Below the pieces are notes generated by a model that was given only the letters and a program-made list of their open reading frames with translations, did not search any database and was not told the origin of the DNA. A stretch of DNA of 8,175 nucleotides, taken from contig JAIIAN010000137.1 in assembly GCA_022717655.1 (NCBI GenBank), positions 1 to 8,175 of the forward strand, read 5' to 3'. Source of the DNA: Bacillota bacterium. Lineage in GTDB: Bacteria > Bacillota > Clostridia > Lachnospirales > Lachnospiraceae. The position numbers and the translations under genes are program-made. Below are positions 1 through 6,595 of the stretch, piece by piece; position 1 is the stretch's first letter, and every line of letters begins with the position of its first letter.

Positions 1-545
1 CCTTTTACCAGTGCCAGATAATATTTATGAAGATTTCTGTCCCGAAACAACTGCGTCATTGTCTGAAGTCCTGCCATTGTTTTTCCTGCTGCTACAATTC
101 CGCTCGTATTACGGTCCAAACGATTGCACACCGCTGGATGAAAGGTTCTGAAATCTTCTTTTGTCATCGCTCCGGAATCAAGCAGATAACCCGCCAGATA
201 TTCATTTAAAGAAACATCTTCTTTTTTTGCTTTCTGTGAAAGCATCCCTGCCGGTTTATTGATAAAAATCACGTTTTCATCTTCATAAAGAATTTCGAGA
301 GAACCTTTTTTCACTTCTTTTTCTTCTCCCATAAATTTTTCTAATGTTTCATCTGAAAAAAACAACTGAACTTTATCATTCACTTCGAGTTTCTCATTTC
401 CGCTTGCCTTTTTTCCATTTAACGTAATATTCTTCTTACGAAGCATCTTATAGAGAAAGCTTTTCGGTGCTTCTTTTAAATATCTGGAAAGATATTTATC
501 AAACCGCTGTCCGCTTTCCTGCGCTTTTACTTCTAATTCTTTCAT
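1..545 (-). CDS. RluA-family pseudouridine synthase, N-terminal ~181 residues (3' end beyond window)
   Basis: This is an RNA pseudouridine synthase, which isomerises specific uridines in structured RNA, usually 23S rRNA or tRNA, in the cytoplasm. Translation of the minus strand from ATG 545 stays open to the window edge, so the C-terminus is missing. Residues 1-62 look like an S4 RNA-binding domain (RFDKYLSRYL, then ITLNGKKA). The catalytic domain starts near residue 83 (LEILYEDENVIFINKPAGM). The family motif is CNRLDRNTSGIV at 140-151, with the presumed catalytic Asp at 144. The usual His of HRLD is Asn here, a variant I recall from Firmicutes members of this family. The start has AGGAG six bases upstream. 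It is the last visible gene of the block, directly after the membrane protein gene. The family is secure; the exact target uridine cannot be read from sequence. Confidence 0.93.
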   Translation of the reverse strand, partial: MKELEVKAQESGQRFDKYLSRYLKEAPKSFLYKMLRKKNITLNGKKASGNEKLEVNDKVQLFFSDETLEKFMGEEKEVKKGSLEILYEDENVIFINKPAGMLSQKAKKEDVSLNEYLAGYLLDSGAMTKEDFRTFHPAVCNRLDRNTSGIVAAGKTMAGLQTMTQLFRDRNLHKYYLALVK

Positions 546-551
546 TTATTT

Positions 552-556
552 CTCCT
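552..556 (-). promoter_or_regulatory. Shine-Dalgarno of the RluA-family gene, overlapping the upstream stop codon
   Basis: On the minus strand the bases read TTTAGGAGAAATAAATG. AGGAG lies six bases before the ATG at 545. The TAG stop of the preceding membrane protein gene (557-555) supplies the first bases of this Shine-Dalgarno. Ribosomes terminating on the upstream gene therefore sit on the initiation site of the next, which supports translational coupling. Confidence 0.8.
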
Positions 557-1169
557 AAAGCGTAATTGCAAAAATAGTATGCATAATCAGCTCATTTCTG
601 CTTAAATCCGGATTATTTTCATCCGGCACAAATCGAATGCCTTCTTCCAGTGACTCATGATGCTCCCACATAGAATCCAAACGATTTAAATATTCCGGAA
701 GACGTCTGAATACCTTTATCGTTACATAATATCCATTTTGTCTTAAAATGGTCTGAATATGCTTTTCCACAAACGGAATATCGGATTTCTCACGGCTGGT
801 ATATGCAACCACATTATTTCCGCAGACTGCAACGGAATCTAAAAAGGTCTGCTTTTCATAAGCAGAAACCGGCAATTCATACGCACACACCAAGCCTTCT
901 TTATGCTGTTCAATCTGCTTATAATCGTCCTCTGACATTGGCTTTTGCAGATACATCATAATTGCGCTGACTGCAAATTTACATGCCGGCAGACAACCCA
1001 CCGCTGCAAAAACGGTAAATACTGTATTCCTGTCTTTATTGATAATCCAGCCGACAAAGAAAACTGTCAGTGGTGGAATCAAAGCTAAAATAGTATAAAT
1101 CGTACGCTTCTTTTTCTGTGACTGAATATATCCGAAATCACCTTTTTTTATTTTTTGTTTTTTATTCAT
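555..1169 (-). CDS. Conserved-looking two-helix membrane protein of unknown function (204 aa)
   Basis: I cannot assign a function. From the ATG at 1169, residues 1-22 are very Lys-rich and include the segment IKKGDFGYIQSQKKKR. Two hydrophobic segments follow, at about 23-43 (TIYTILALIPPLTVFFVGWI) and 50-73. After them comes a soluble domain of about 130 residues with mixed charge and pattern AFELP-like strands (VCAYELPVSAYEKQTF, NNVVAYTSR, YYVTIKVFRRLPEYLNRL). The positive-inside rule puts both the N-terminus and the C-terminal domain in the cytoplasm. No signal peptide cleavage site or catalytic motif is evident. I chose ATG 1169 over ATG 1181 because only 1169 has an SD-like GGGGA (1175-1179) five bases upstream. 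The N-terminal FGYI/KKR pattern matches, from memory, hypothetical proteins common in Lachnospiraceae. It lies between the dehydrogenase and the RluA-family gene, in the same orientation. Confidence 0.82.
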   Translation of the reverse strand: MNKKQKIKKGDFGYIQSQKKKRTIYTILALIPPLTVFFVGWIINKDRNTVFTVFAAVGCLPACKFAVSAIMMYLQKPMSEDDYKQIEQHKEGLVCAYELPVSAYEKQTFLDSVAVCGNNVVAYTSREKSDIPFVEKHIQTILRQNGYYVTIKVFRRLPEYLNRLDSMWEHHESLEEGIRFVPDENNPDLSRNELIMHTIFAITL

Positions 1170-1208
1170 GTAATTCCCCATTTTTACGTATCTTGTTCTT
1201 GTCTTGTT

Positions 1209-1958
1209 TTATGTAAATTTTAACAACACTTTATGTGGAACAATTTTACAAATCCGGAAAAAACACTTCATTGAAATTCCCGGAATCGACAGTTCCTTTC
1301 CTTTTGCCGCATCTTTGATTGCAACCGAAACTACCTTGTCCGTTTTCATAATAAATGGTCGTTTGATAACCGGAATGTTATCTTTCCCGCCAATTGTATC
1401 TAAAAACGGAGTATCTACCGGACCTGGGCATACAATTGTAACGGTCGTTCCTGTCTTTTTTAATTCTCTGCGCAGTGCCCTTGAAAAGCTAAGCACATAA
1501 GACTTCGACGCCGCATAAACAGCAAACCCCGGCTGTGGCAAAAAAGCAGAAGCAGAAGCTAACATAACAATTCTGCTTCGTTTTCCACAGTACGGAAGTA
1601 CAATTTTTGTAAGCAGGGTCAATGCATTACAGTTAACTTCAAGCATCCGGTTACAGTCCATTAAATCTGTCTCTTTTATCTTTTTATTAATCCCACATCC
1701 TGCTGCATTTACAAAGTATTTCACATAAGGTTTTACTTTTTCTAATTCTTCTTCCAGTCTCAGCAAATTTTCTGTCTGAGTAATATCCATAGCAAAAACA
1801 CGGAGTGGCACTACACACTGTCGCTTCAGCGCCCAAAGTGCCGTTTCATTTCTGGCAATCACCCAGATTTCATCCAGCCATGAATACTTCTCGGCAAGCT
1901 GGCAGACATAACTTGCACCGATTCCGGAAGACGCTCCTGTTACAATTGCTATTTTCAT
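1209..1958 (-). CDS. Short-chain dehydrogenase/reductase (SDR), classical type, 249 aa
   Basis: This is an NAD(P)-dependent oxidoreductase with a Rossmann fold. The dinucleotide motif TGASSGIG is at residues 7-14. Arg36 after the second strand (VIARN) hints at NADPH preference, and Asp58 sits in the MDIT motif. NAAG is at 84-87. The catalytic tetrad appears complete: Asn109, Ser135, Tyr148, Lys152 (VYAASKS). PGPVDTP follows at 178-184. The length is normal for a classical SDR. A longer reading from ATG 1985 would add MCIKGKGNK and overlap the upstream gene. I prefer 1958 because AAGGGA lies six bases before it and the Rossmann fold starts at once with MKIAIVTG. The upstream radical SAM gene stops one base before this start (TAAGATG). 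The substrate is unknown; the basic, hydrophobic C-terminus could touch membranes, but that is a guess. Confidence 0.93.
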   Translation of the reverse strand: MKIAIVTGASSGIGASYVCQLAEKYSWLDEIWVIARNETALWALKRQCVVPLRVFAMDITQTENLLRLEEELEKVKPYVKYFVNAAGCGINKKIKETDLMDCNRMLEVNCNALTLLTKIVLPYCGKRSRIVMLASASAFLPQPGFAVYAASKSYVLSFSRALRRELKKTGTTVTIVCPGPVDTPFLDTIGGKDNIPVIKRPFIMKTDKVVSVAIKDAAKGKELSIPGISMKCFFRICKIVPHKVLLKFT

Positions 1959-1959
1959 C

Positions 1960-3840
1960 TTATTTCCCTTTCCTTTTATGCACATTTCTAATGGTTTTCT
2001 TTTTTCGCTGTACGGTTGATTTTTTAGAATCTTTTCCTGCCTGCACCGGTTTTTTTCCTTCTTTTATCAGACACTTTCGTTCCCATCCAATCAAATCCGT
2101 TCTTCCCGCCTTTATCAAAGCTTCTTTTACCAGTTCACGATTTTGCGGATTTTTATATTGTATCAACGCTCTCTGCATCGCTTTTTCATGCGGATTCATA
2201 GGAATATAAACTTCTTTTTTGGTTCTCGGGTCAATTCCAGTATAATACATGCAGGTAGACATCGTAGACGGTGTTGGATAAAAATCCTGCACCTGTTCCG
2301 GCATAAATCCCATATCACGCACATACTCTGCCAGCTTTACTGCATCCTTTAAGGTACATCCCGGATGCGAGGACATAAAATATGGAACCACATATTGTTT
2401 CTTTCCTGTTTTTTTGTTTGCCTTTTCAAAGTCTGCTAAAAATTTCTGGTAAACCTGATGTTCCGGTTTTCCCATATAAGACAATACACGGTCTGAAACA
2501 TGCTCCGGAGCAACACGAAGCTGTCCACTTACATGATACTTCGCCAGTTCTTCTAAAAAGCGACTGTCTTTGTCTGCTTCCACATAATCAAACCGAATTC
2601 CGGAACGGATGAATACTTTTTTTACATTTGGAATCTTTCTGAGCTTTCCCAATAATTCCAAATAATCTTCATGGTCTGCTTTCAGATTCTTACAAGGTTT
2701 TGGAAACAGACACTGACGGTTCGTGCAGACCCCTTTTTTCAGCTGTTTTTCACAGGCTGGTTGTCTGAAATCTGCGGTTGGACCTCCTACATCATGAATA
2801 TATCCCTTAAACTCAGATTCCTTTGTATATTCCACTGCTTCTTTTAAAATAGATTCATGACTTCTTGTCTGAACAATTCTTCCTTGATGAAATGCAAGTG
2901 CACAGAAATTACAGCCCCCAAAACAACCTCTGTTACTTGTAATACTGAATTTAATCTCTTCAATCGCCGGAATCTTTCCGAGTTTTTCATACATCGGATG
3001 ATAGGTCCTCATATACGGTAAATCGTAAACCTCATCCATTTCTTTTTGGGATAACGGCTTTGAGGGAGGATTCTGTACCACATACCCACGATTCCCGTAG
3101 GACTCTGCCAGTACTTTTCCTGAAAACGCTTCCATATTTTCATACTGGATCTGAAAACTCTCTGCATATTTCTTCTTATCTGCACACATTTCTTCATAAG
3201 AAGGAAGGATAATTCCACCCGCAGGTGCTTCTTTTGTATGATACACCGTTCCTGCAATATGATGCAGAGTGGAAATATCTTCTCCACGATTGAGTGCCTC
3301 TGCAATCTCTAAAATACTTTGTTCTCCCATTCCATAAGAAATCAAATCTGCTCCGGAATCTAATAATACAGAACGTTTTAAAGAATCTGACCAGTAATCA
3401 TAATGTGCCAGTCTTCTAAGAGAAGCCTCGATTCCACCGATAATAATCGGGGTATGCTTATAAGTCTGACGGATTAAATTCCCATACACAATTACTGCAC
3501 GGTCCGGTCGAAAGCCCATTTTCCCTCCTGGAGAATACGAGTCTTCCCTTCTGTGCTTTTTGGAAACGGTATAATGATTTACCATCGAATCCATATTTCC
3601 GGCAGAGACTAAAAATCCCAGCCTTGGTTCTCCAAATACGCAGACACTTTCTTTTTTCTTCCAGTCCGGCTGTGCAATAATTCCCACGCTGTATCCATAA
3701 GCTTCTAAAAGTCTTGTAATAATTGCCATCCCAAAAGACGGATGATCCACATAGGCATCTCCACAGACATATACAAAATCCGGCTGACTAATTCCACGAT
3801 TCTGCATTTCTTTCATCGTAACCGGTAAAAACTGCATCAT
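1960..3840 (-). CDS. YgiQ-type (UPF0313) radical SAM protein, 626 aa
   Basis: This is a full-length member of the YgiQ/UPF0313 radical SAM family; the reaction is not established. The N-terminal region (about 1-200) shows the family pattern DAYVDHPSFGMAII at 28-41 and GGIEASLRRLAHYDYW at 135-150. The radical SAM cluster site CFGGCNFC is at 306-313 (Cys306, Cys310, Cys313 in CxxxCxxC), followed by ALAFHQGR. A second Cys group, Cys363, Cys372, Cys377 and Cys383, follows GGPTADF and matches the spacing I recall in E. coli YgiQ. The C-terminal part carries APEH (444-447), YPTPSTMSTCMYYTG and a Lys/Arg-rich tail from about 594. The start overlaps the HAD stop as ATGA. GAGGTG lies five bases before ATG 3840 and eight before ATG 3837, so either Met may be used. 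The family call is firm; a role in RNA modification is only suggested by neighbours. Confidence 0.95.
   Translation of the reverse strand: MMQFLPVTMKEMQNRGISQPDFVYVCGDAYVDHPSFGMAIITRLLEAYGYSVGIIAQPDWKKKESVCVFGEPRLGFLVSAGNMDSMVNHYTVSKKHRREDSYSPGGKMGFRPDRAVIVYGNLIRQTYKHTPIIIGGIEASLRRLAHYDYWSDSLKRSVLLDSGADLISYGMGEQSILEIAEALNRGEDISTLHHIAGTVYHTKEAPAGGIILPSYEEMCADKKKYAESFQIQYENMEAFSGKVLAESYGNRGYVVQNPPSKPLSQKEMDEVYDLPYMRTYHPMYEKLGKIPAIEEIKFSITSNRGCFGGCNFCALAFHQGRIVQTRSHESILKEAVEYTKESEFKGYIHDVGGPTADFRQPACEKQLKKGVCTNRQCLFPKPCKNLKADHEDYLELLGKLRKIPNVKKVFIRSGIRFDYVEADKDSRFLEELAKYHVSGQLRVAPEHVSDRVLSYMGKPEHQVYQKFLADFEKANKKTGKKQYVVPYFMSSHPGCTLKDAVKLAEYVRDMGFMPEQVQDFYPTPSTMSTCMYYTGIDPRTKKEVYIPMNPHEKAMQRALIQYKNPQNRELVKEALIKAGRTDLIGWERKCLIKEGKKPVQAGKDSKKSTVQRKKKTIRNVHKRKGK
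1965..1970 (-). promoter_or_regulatory. Shine-Dalgarno deciding the SDR start
   Basis: The minus strand reads AAAGGAAAGGGAAATAAGATG. AAGGGA lies six bases before ATG 1958, and a second purine block, AAAGGA, lies twelve bases before. Both fall inside the last codons of the YgiQ-type gene, so this start is probably coupled to its translation. No comparable site was seen before the alternative ATG at 1985. Confidence 0.65.
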
Positions 3841-4517
3841 TTTAACACCTCAAATGTCTGATTTAAAACCTCATCGTAATCTTTTATGTAATAATCCGCA
3901 AGCTTTTTCTTTTGTTCCATTTGTTCTTTACTGTAGCTGTCCTCAACGGCACATACTTTCATACCTGCATTTTTCCCAGCTAAGATTCCCATCGGAACGT
4001 CTTCAAATACCAGACAGTTTTCAGGACTTACATTTAAGGCTTTTGCTGCTGCAAGATAAACATCCGGTGCCGGTTTACTTGCTGACACATCGCAACAGGT
4101 TATCATTTTGGTAAAATAATTATCAATTTCATGTGCCTTTAACACCATTTTAATCAATTCAATACTGTTGCTTGAACAGATCGCAGACGGAATCTGCTGT
4201 TTTTTTAAATATTCTAAAAACTCTTTTACTCCATCCTTTAACGGAACTTCATTACAGTACTTTTCAGTCGCCATGGAAATCCAGGCTGCCTTTATTTCTT
4301 CCAGAGAATCTTCGATTCCAAATCGCTTTTTAAAAAACACTGCGGTTTCTGTAAATCCCATTCCCTCTAATTCCTGCTGGAATGAGTCAATCTCATCTGA
4401 GGAAAGAACAAGTCCTTTTTTCTCAAAATACTCTTCATCTACGGATTTCCAAATCCACATGGAATCAACCAGCGTTCCATCTAAATCAAACAATACTGCT
4501 TTTATGTTTTTAAGCAT
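3837..4517 (-). CDS. HAD-superfamily hydrolase, beta-phosphoglucomutase/phosphatase-like, 226 aa
   Basis: This is a cytoplasmic HAD phosphatase or phosphoglucomutase-type enzyme with a C1 helical cap. Motif I is FDLDGTLVDS at 10-19, with nucleophile Asp11 and acid/base Asp13. The cap spans about 20-90. Motif II is CSSNS near 114-118, motif III is SKPAPDVY with Lys148, and motif IV is FEDVPMG with Glu172 and Asp173. All key residues are present, so it should be active. The length is usual for this subfamily. Its start overlaps the rsuA-like gene by eight bases, with AAAGG ten bases upstream; its TGA stop overlaps the next ATG. The substrate cannot be predicted: sugar phosphates or nucleotides are possible. 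It lacks the extra domains that would mark it as a specific known phosphatase. Confidence 0.93.
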   Translation of the reverse strand: MLKNIKAVLFDLDGTLVDSMWIWKSVDEEYFEKKGLVLSSDEIDSFQQELEGMGFTETAVFFKKRFGIEDSLEEIKAAWISMATEKYCNEVPLKDGVKEFLEYLKKQQIPSAICSSNSIELIKMVLKAHEIDNYFTKMITCCDVSASKPAPDVYLAAAKALNVSPENCLVFEDVPMGILAGKNAGMKVCAVEDSYSKEQMEQKKKLADYYIKDYDEVLNQTFEVLK

Positions 4518-5226
4518 TCGTTTTCAACCTTTCTATTTCTTCTTGTGTAAGCGGACGATACTGTCCTGTTTCTAATGCTTTATCTAATGTTAAACTTCCC
4601 ATCGACATTCGTTTTAAGAATACCACTTCATTTTCTGCTGACTGAAACATCCGTTTTACCTGATGAAACTTTCCTTCATGAATCGTAAGCAGACAGTTTT
4701 TTCTATCTTCGGAACAAATTTCAAGTTTTGCCGGCAAAGTCAACGCCTCTTCTCCAATATCAATTCCCGTTTCAAGCACCGCTTCATATTCCTGCTTTAA
4801 CGGTTCTCTCAATTTCACAAAATAGGTTTTATCCACATGTTTTTTTGGCGAAAGCAGACGATGCGCCAGTTCTCCATCATTTGTAATCAGCAGTAACCCT
4901 TCTGTATCTTTATCCAGGCGCCCTACCGGAAATAAATCTTTTCGTTTTTTGGAATCAATGCAATCCAAAACCGTTTTTTCCTTCTTATCTTTTGTCGCAG
5001 AAACCACTCCTCCAGCTTTATTAAGCATATAATACTCAAATTCCTGATAGACCACCGGTTTCTGATTTACTAAAACTTCGTCTGTTTCACTGTTAATTTT
5101 TTGTTCCGGTTTTTTGATTTTTTCTCCATTTAAGGCTACCTGACCGGACTTTAAGATTTTTTTTACCTCGCTTCGAGTTCCGATTCCCATATCCGCCAGA
5201 TATTTATCAATTCGTATTTGTGCCAT
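4510..5226 (-). CDS. rsuA: RsuA-family 16S rRNA/23S rRNA pseudouridine synthase, 238 aa
   Basis: This enzyme converts a specific rRNA uridine to pseudouridine; E. coli RsuA acts at 16S position 516. An S4 RNA-binding domain covers about residues 1-55 (IRIDKYLADMGIGTRSEVKK, then GQVALNG). The catalytic domain has LNKAGGVVSAT at 68-78 and the signature GRLDKDTEGLLLIT at 102-115, with the catalytic Asp at 105. The late motif EGKFHQVKRMF is at 184-194. The length is close to E. coli RsuA (about 231 residues), which favours RsuA over the longer RluB type. Its ATG directly follows the TAA of the methyltransferase gene; GGAG lies ten bases upstream inside that gene, so coupled translation is likely. 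The family is certain; the exact site (516 or a 23S site) is inferred from length only. Confidence 0.93.
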   Translation of the reverse strand: MAQIRIDKYLADMGIGTRSEVKKILKSGQVALNGEKIKKPEQKINSETDEVLVNQKPVVYQEFEYYMLNKAGGVVSATKDKKEKTVLDCIDSKKRKDLFPVGRLDKDTEGLLLITNDGELAHRLLSPKKHVDKTYFVKLREPLKQEYEAVLETGIDIGEEALTLPAKLEICSEDRKNCLLTIHEGKFHQVKRMFQSAENEVVFLKRMSMGSLTLDKALETGQYRPLTQEEIERLKTNA

Positions 5227-6579
5227 TTACTGCCATCTCCATCCGGCATAGTATTTATTTTTTAAAATGCCATTGCTTAACTTTCCAAATCCGAGTGGAT
5301 ACCGTTCCACGCAGACTAACTGCCAACCTTTTTTATTGTTGCAGGAAAGGTCTGAGACGTCTAAGGTCTCTCCTTTTAAATATTTCACACAACGCACATC
5401 CGTACTGTCAATTGAGATACAAGATGCAAAATGTTCCGGTTTTAAAGCCATTGCCAATGCCTGCGAAGGTTCAAAGCGGTTCTTTTTGACTTCTCCTAAC
5501 AATAATCCAGTCCGCAGGTAACGCAATTTGGGCATCTTCACTGCATTTGGCAGCAGATACAATCGTTCTTTTTCCAGCTTCAGACAGCTTCTGTCAATTG
5601 GAAACTTTAATAATGAAAAAAATTCTTCTACGCAATTTGGGAGTTTCAATTCTTTTCCCATTTGCATTTTTGGTTTCTGTGTGTTGTCTTGTTCTGTAGA
5701 TTTTTTTTCAAGCAATGCCACAAAATGCCCTTCTCCAGGCATTTTATGCGGAAAAATACGTACACATTCTGATAATCCAAATCCTTTTGAAAATCCCTCA
5801 TAAGGAGCAATGGAAATCAGATGCATGTCTGTATTTTGTTCCAACAGCCATTGTATTACTTCTTCATCTTCTTTTTTAGAAAACGTACAGGTCGAATACA
5901 GGAGTTTCCCTCCCGGTTTTAACATACGGCTTCCATACAGAATAAGCTGTTTCTGAATTGGAACGTATTCTTCCGGACCTCGTTTTTCCCAGTATTCTAT
6001 CATTTTGGGTTCTCTATGGAACATTCCCTCTCCGGAACAAGGAGCATCAATTAAAACTTTATCAAAAAATTCCGGGAAATTTTGACAAAGTTTTGCCGGT
6101 TCTTCACTTGTTACATAGAGATTGGCTATTCCTGCCAGTTCCAGATTTTTTAAAAGTGCTTTCGCCCTGCTGTTGCTGATATCATTTGCAACCAGCATGC
6201 CTTTTCCTTTTAAACGACTTCCAAGCTCTGTCGCTTTTCCTCCAGGCGCAGCACATAAATCCAGTACAAAATCTCCCGGTTCTACATTCAGCCTGTTTGC
6301 CGGTGTCATCGCACTCGGCTCTTGTAAATAATAAAGCCCTGCAAAATAATAAGGATGTCTGGAAGCTCTGAAATCATCTAAAAGAAAGTATCCATTTTCA
6401 ATCCATGGAACCTCTTTCGCAGAAAAAGGAGCGATTTTTTCCCACTCCTCCTTGCTGATTTTTCCTGTATTAATTCGATATCCCTGCTGTATCGGAAGAC
6501 TGAGGCTTTCTTTATAAGCCTCATATTCTTCCTGCAGCAGATCTTTCATTTCATTTTCATATTTCTCTGGTAGTCTCAT
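5227..6579 (-). CDS. rsmF: NOL1/NOP2/Sun-family rRNA cytosine-C5 methyltransferase, RsmF-like, 450 aa
   Basis: This SAM-dependent enzyme should make 5-methylcytosine in rRNA, most likely 16S positions near 1400-1407 as for RsmF proteins. An N-terminal RNA-binding region holds YRINTGK at 34-40. SAM motif I is DLCAAPGGKATELG at 107-120, and the acidic ribose contact is Asp133 (NDIS). Motif IV is DAPCSGEGMF at 178-187 with Cys181, and motif VI is STCTF with the presumed nucleophile Cys231. RIFPHKMPGEGHF at 274-286 is typical of the RsmB/RsmF group. Residues from about 310 form the C-terminal RNA-binding extension expected of RsmF, ending in GFGK and YYAGWRW. A longer reading from ATG 6645 would overlap the upstream gene by 50 bases. 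ATG 6579 has AAAGGA six bases upstream and begins the typical MRLPEKYENEM. Both catalytic cysteines are intact. Confidence 0.93.
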   Translation of the reverse strand: MRLPEKYENEMKDLLQEEYEAYKESLSLPIQQGYRINTGKISKEEWEKIAPFSAKEVPWIENGYFLLDDFRASRHPYYFAGLYYLQEPSAMTPANRLNVEPGDFVLDLCAAPGGKATELGSRLKGKGMLVANDISNSRAKALLKNLELAGIANLYVTSEEPAKLCQNFPEFFDKVLIDAPCSGEGMFHREPKMIEYWEKRGPEEYVPIQKQLILYGSRMLKPGGKLLYSTCTFSKKEDEEVIQWLLEQNTDMHLISIAPYEGFSKGFGLSECVRIFPHKMPGEGHFVALLEKKSTEQDNTQKPKMQMGKELKLPNCVEEFFSLLKFPIDRSCLKLEKERLYLLPNAVKMPKLRYLRTGLLLGEVKKNRFEPSQALAMALKPEHFASCISIDSTDVRCVKYLKGETLDVSDLSCNNKKGWQLVCVERYPLGFGKLSNGILKNKYYAGWRWQ

Positions 6580-6585
6580 AAGTTT

Positions 6586-6591
6586 TCCTTT
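6586..6591 (-). promoter_or_regulatory. Shine-Dalgarno deciding the RsmF-like start
   Basis: The minus strand reads AAAGGAAAACTTATG. AAAGGA lies six bases before ATG 6579 and falls in the 16-base gap after the RelQ-type gene stop (6596-6598). This supports the shorter reading over the upstream in-frame ATG at 6645, which lies inside the preceding gene. Confidence 0.75.
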
Positions 6592-6595
6592 GCTG

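Noticed and set aside
1805..2209. Plus-strand reading frame of 134 codons (and similar plus-strand frames elsewhere)
   Set aside because: It lies antisense to strong conserved genes on the minus strand, has no family motif, and its Phe/Ser/His-rich composition is that expected of reverse reading of Lys/Glu-rich genes.
3009..3305. Minus-strand frame of 98 codons inside the YgiQ-type gene
   Set aside because: It is a different frame within a full-length conserved protein, with no recognisable domain.
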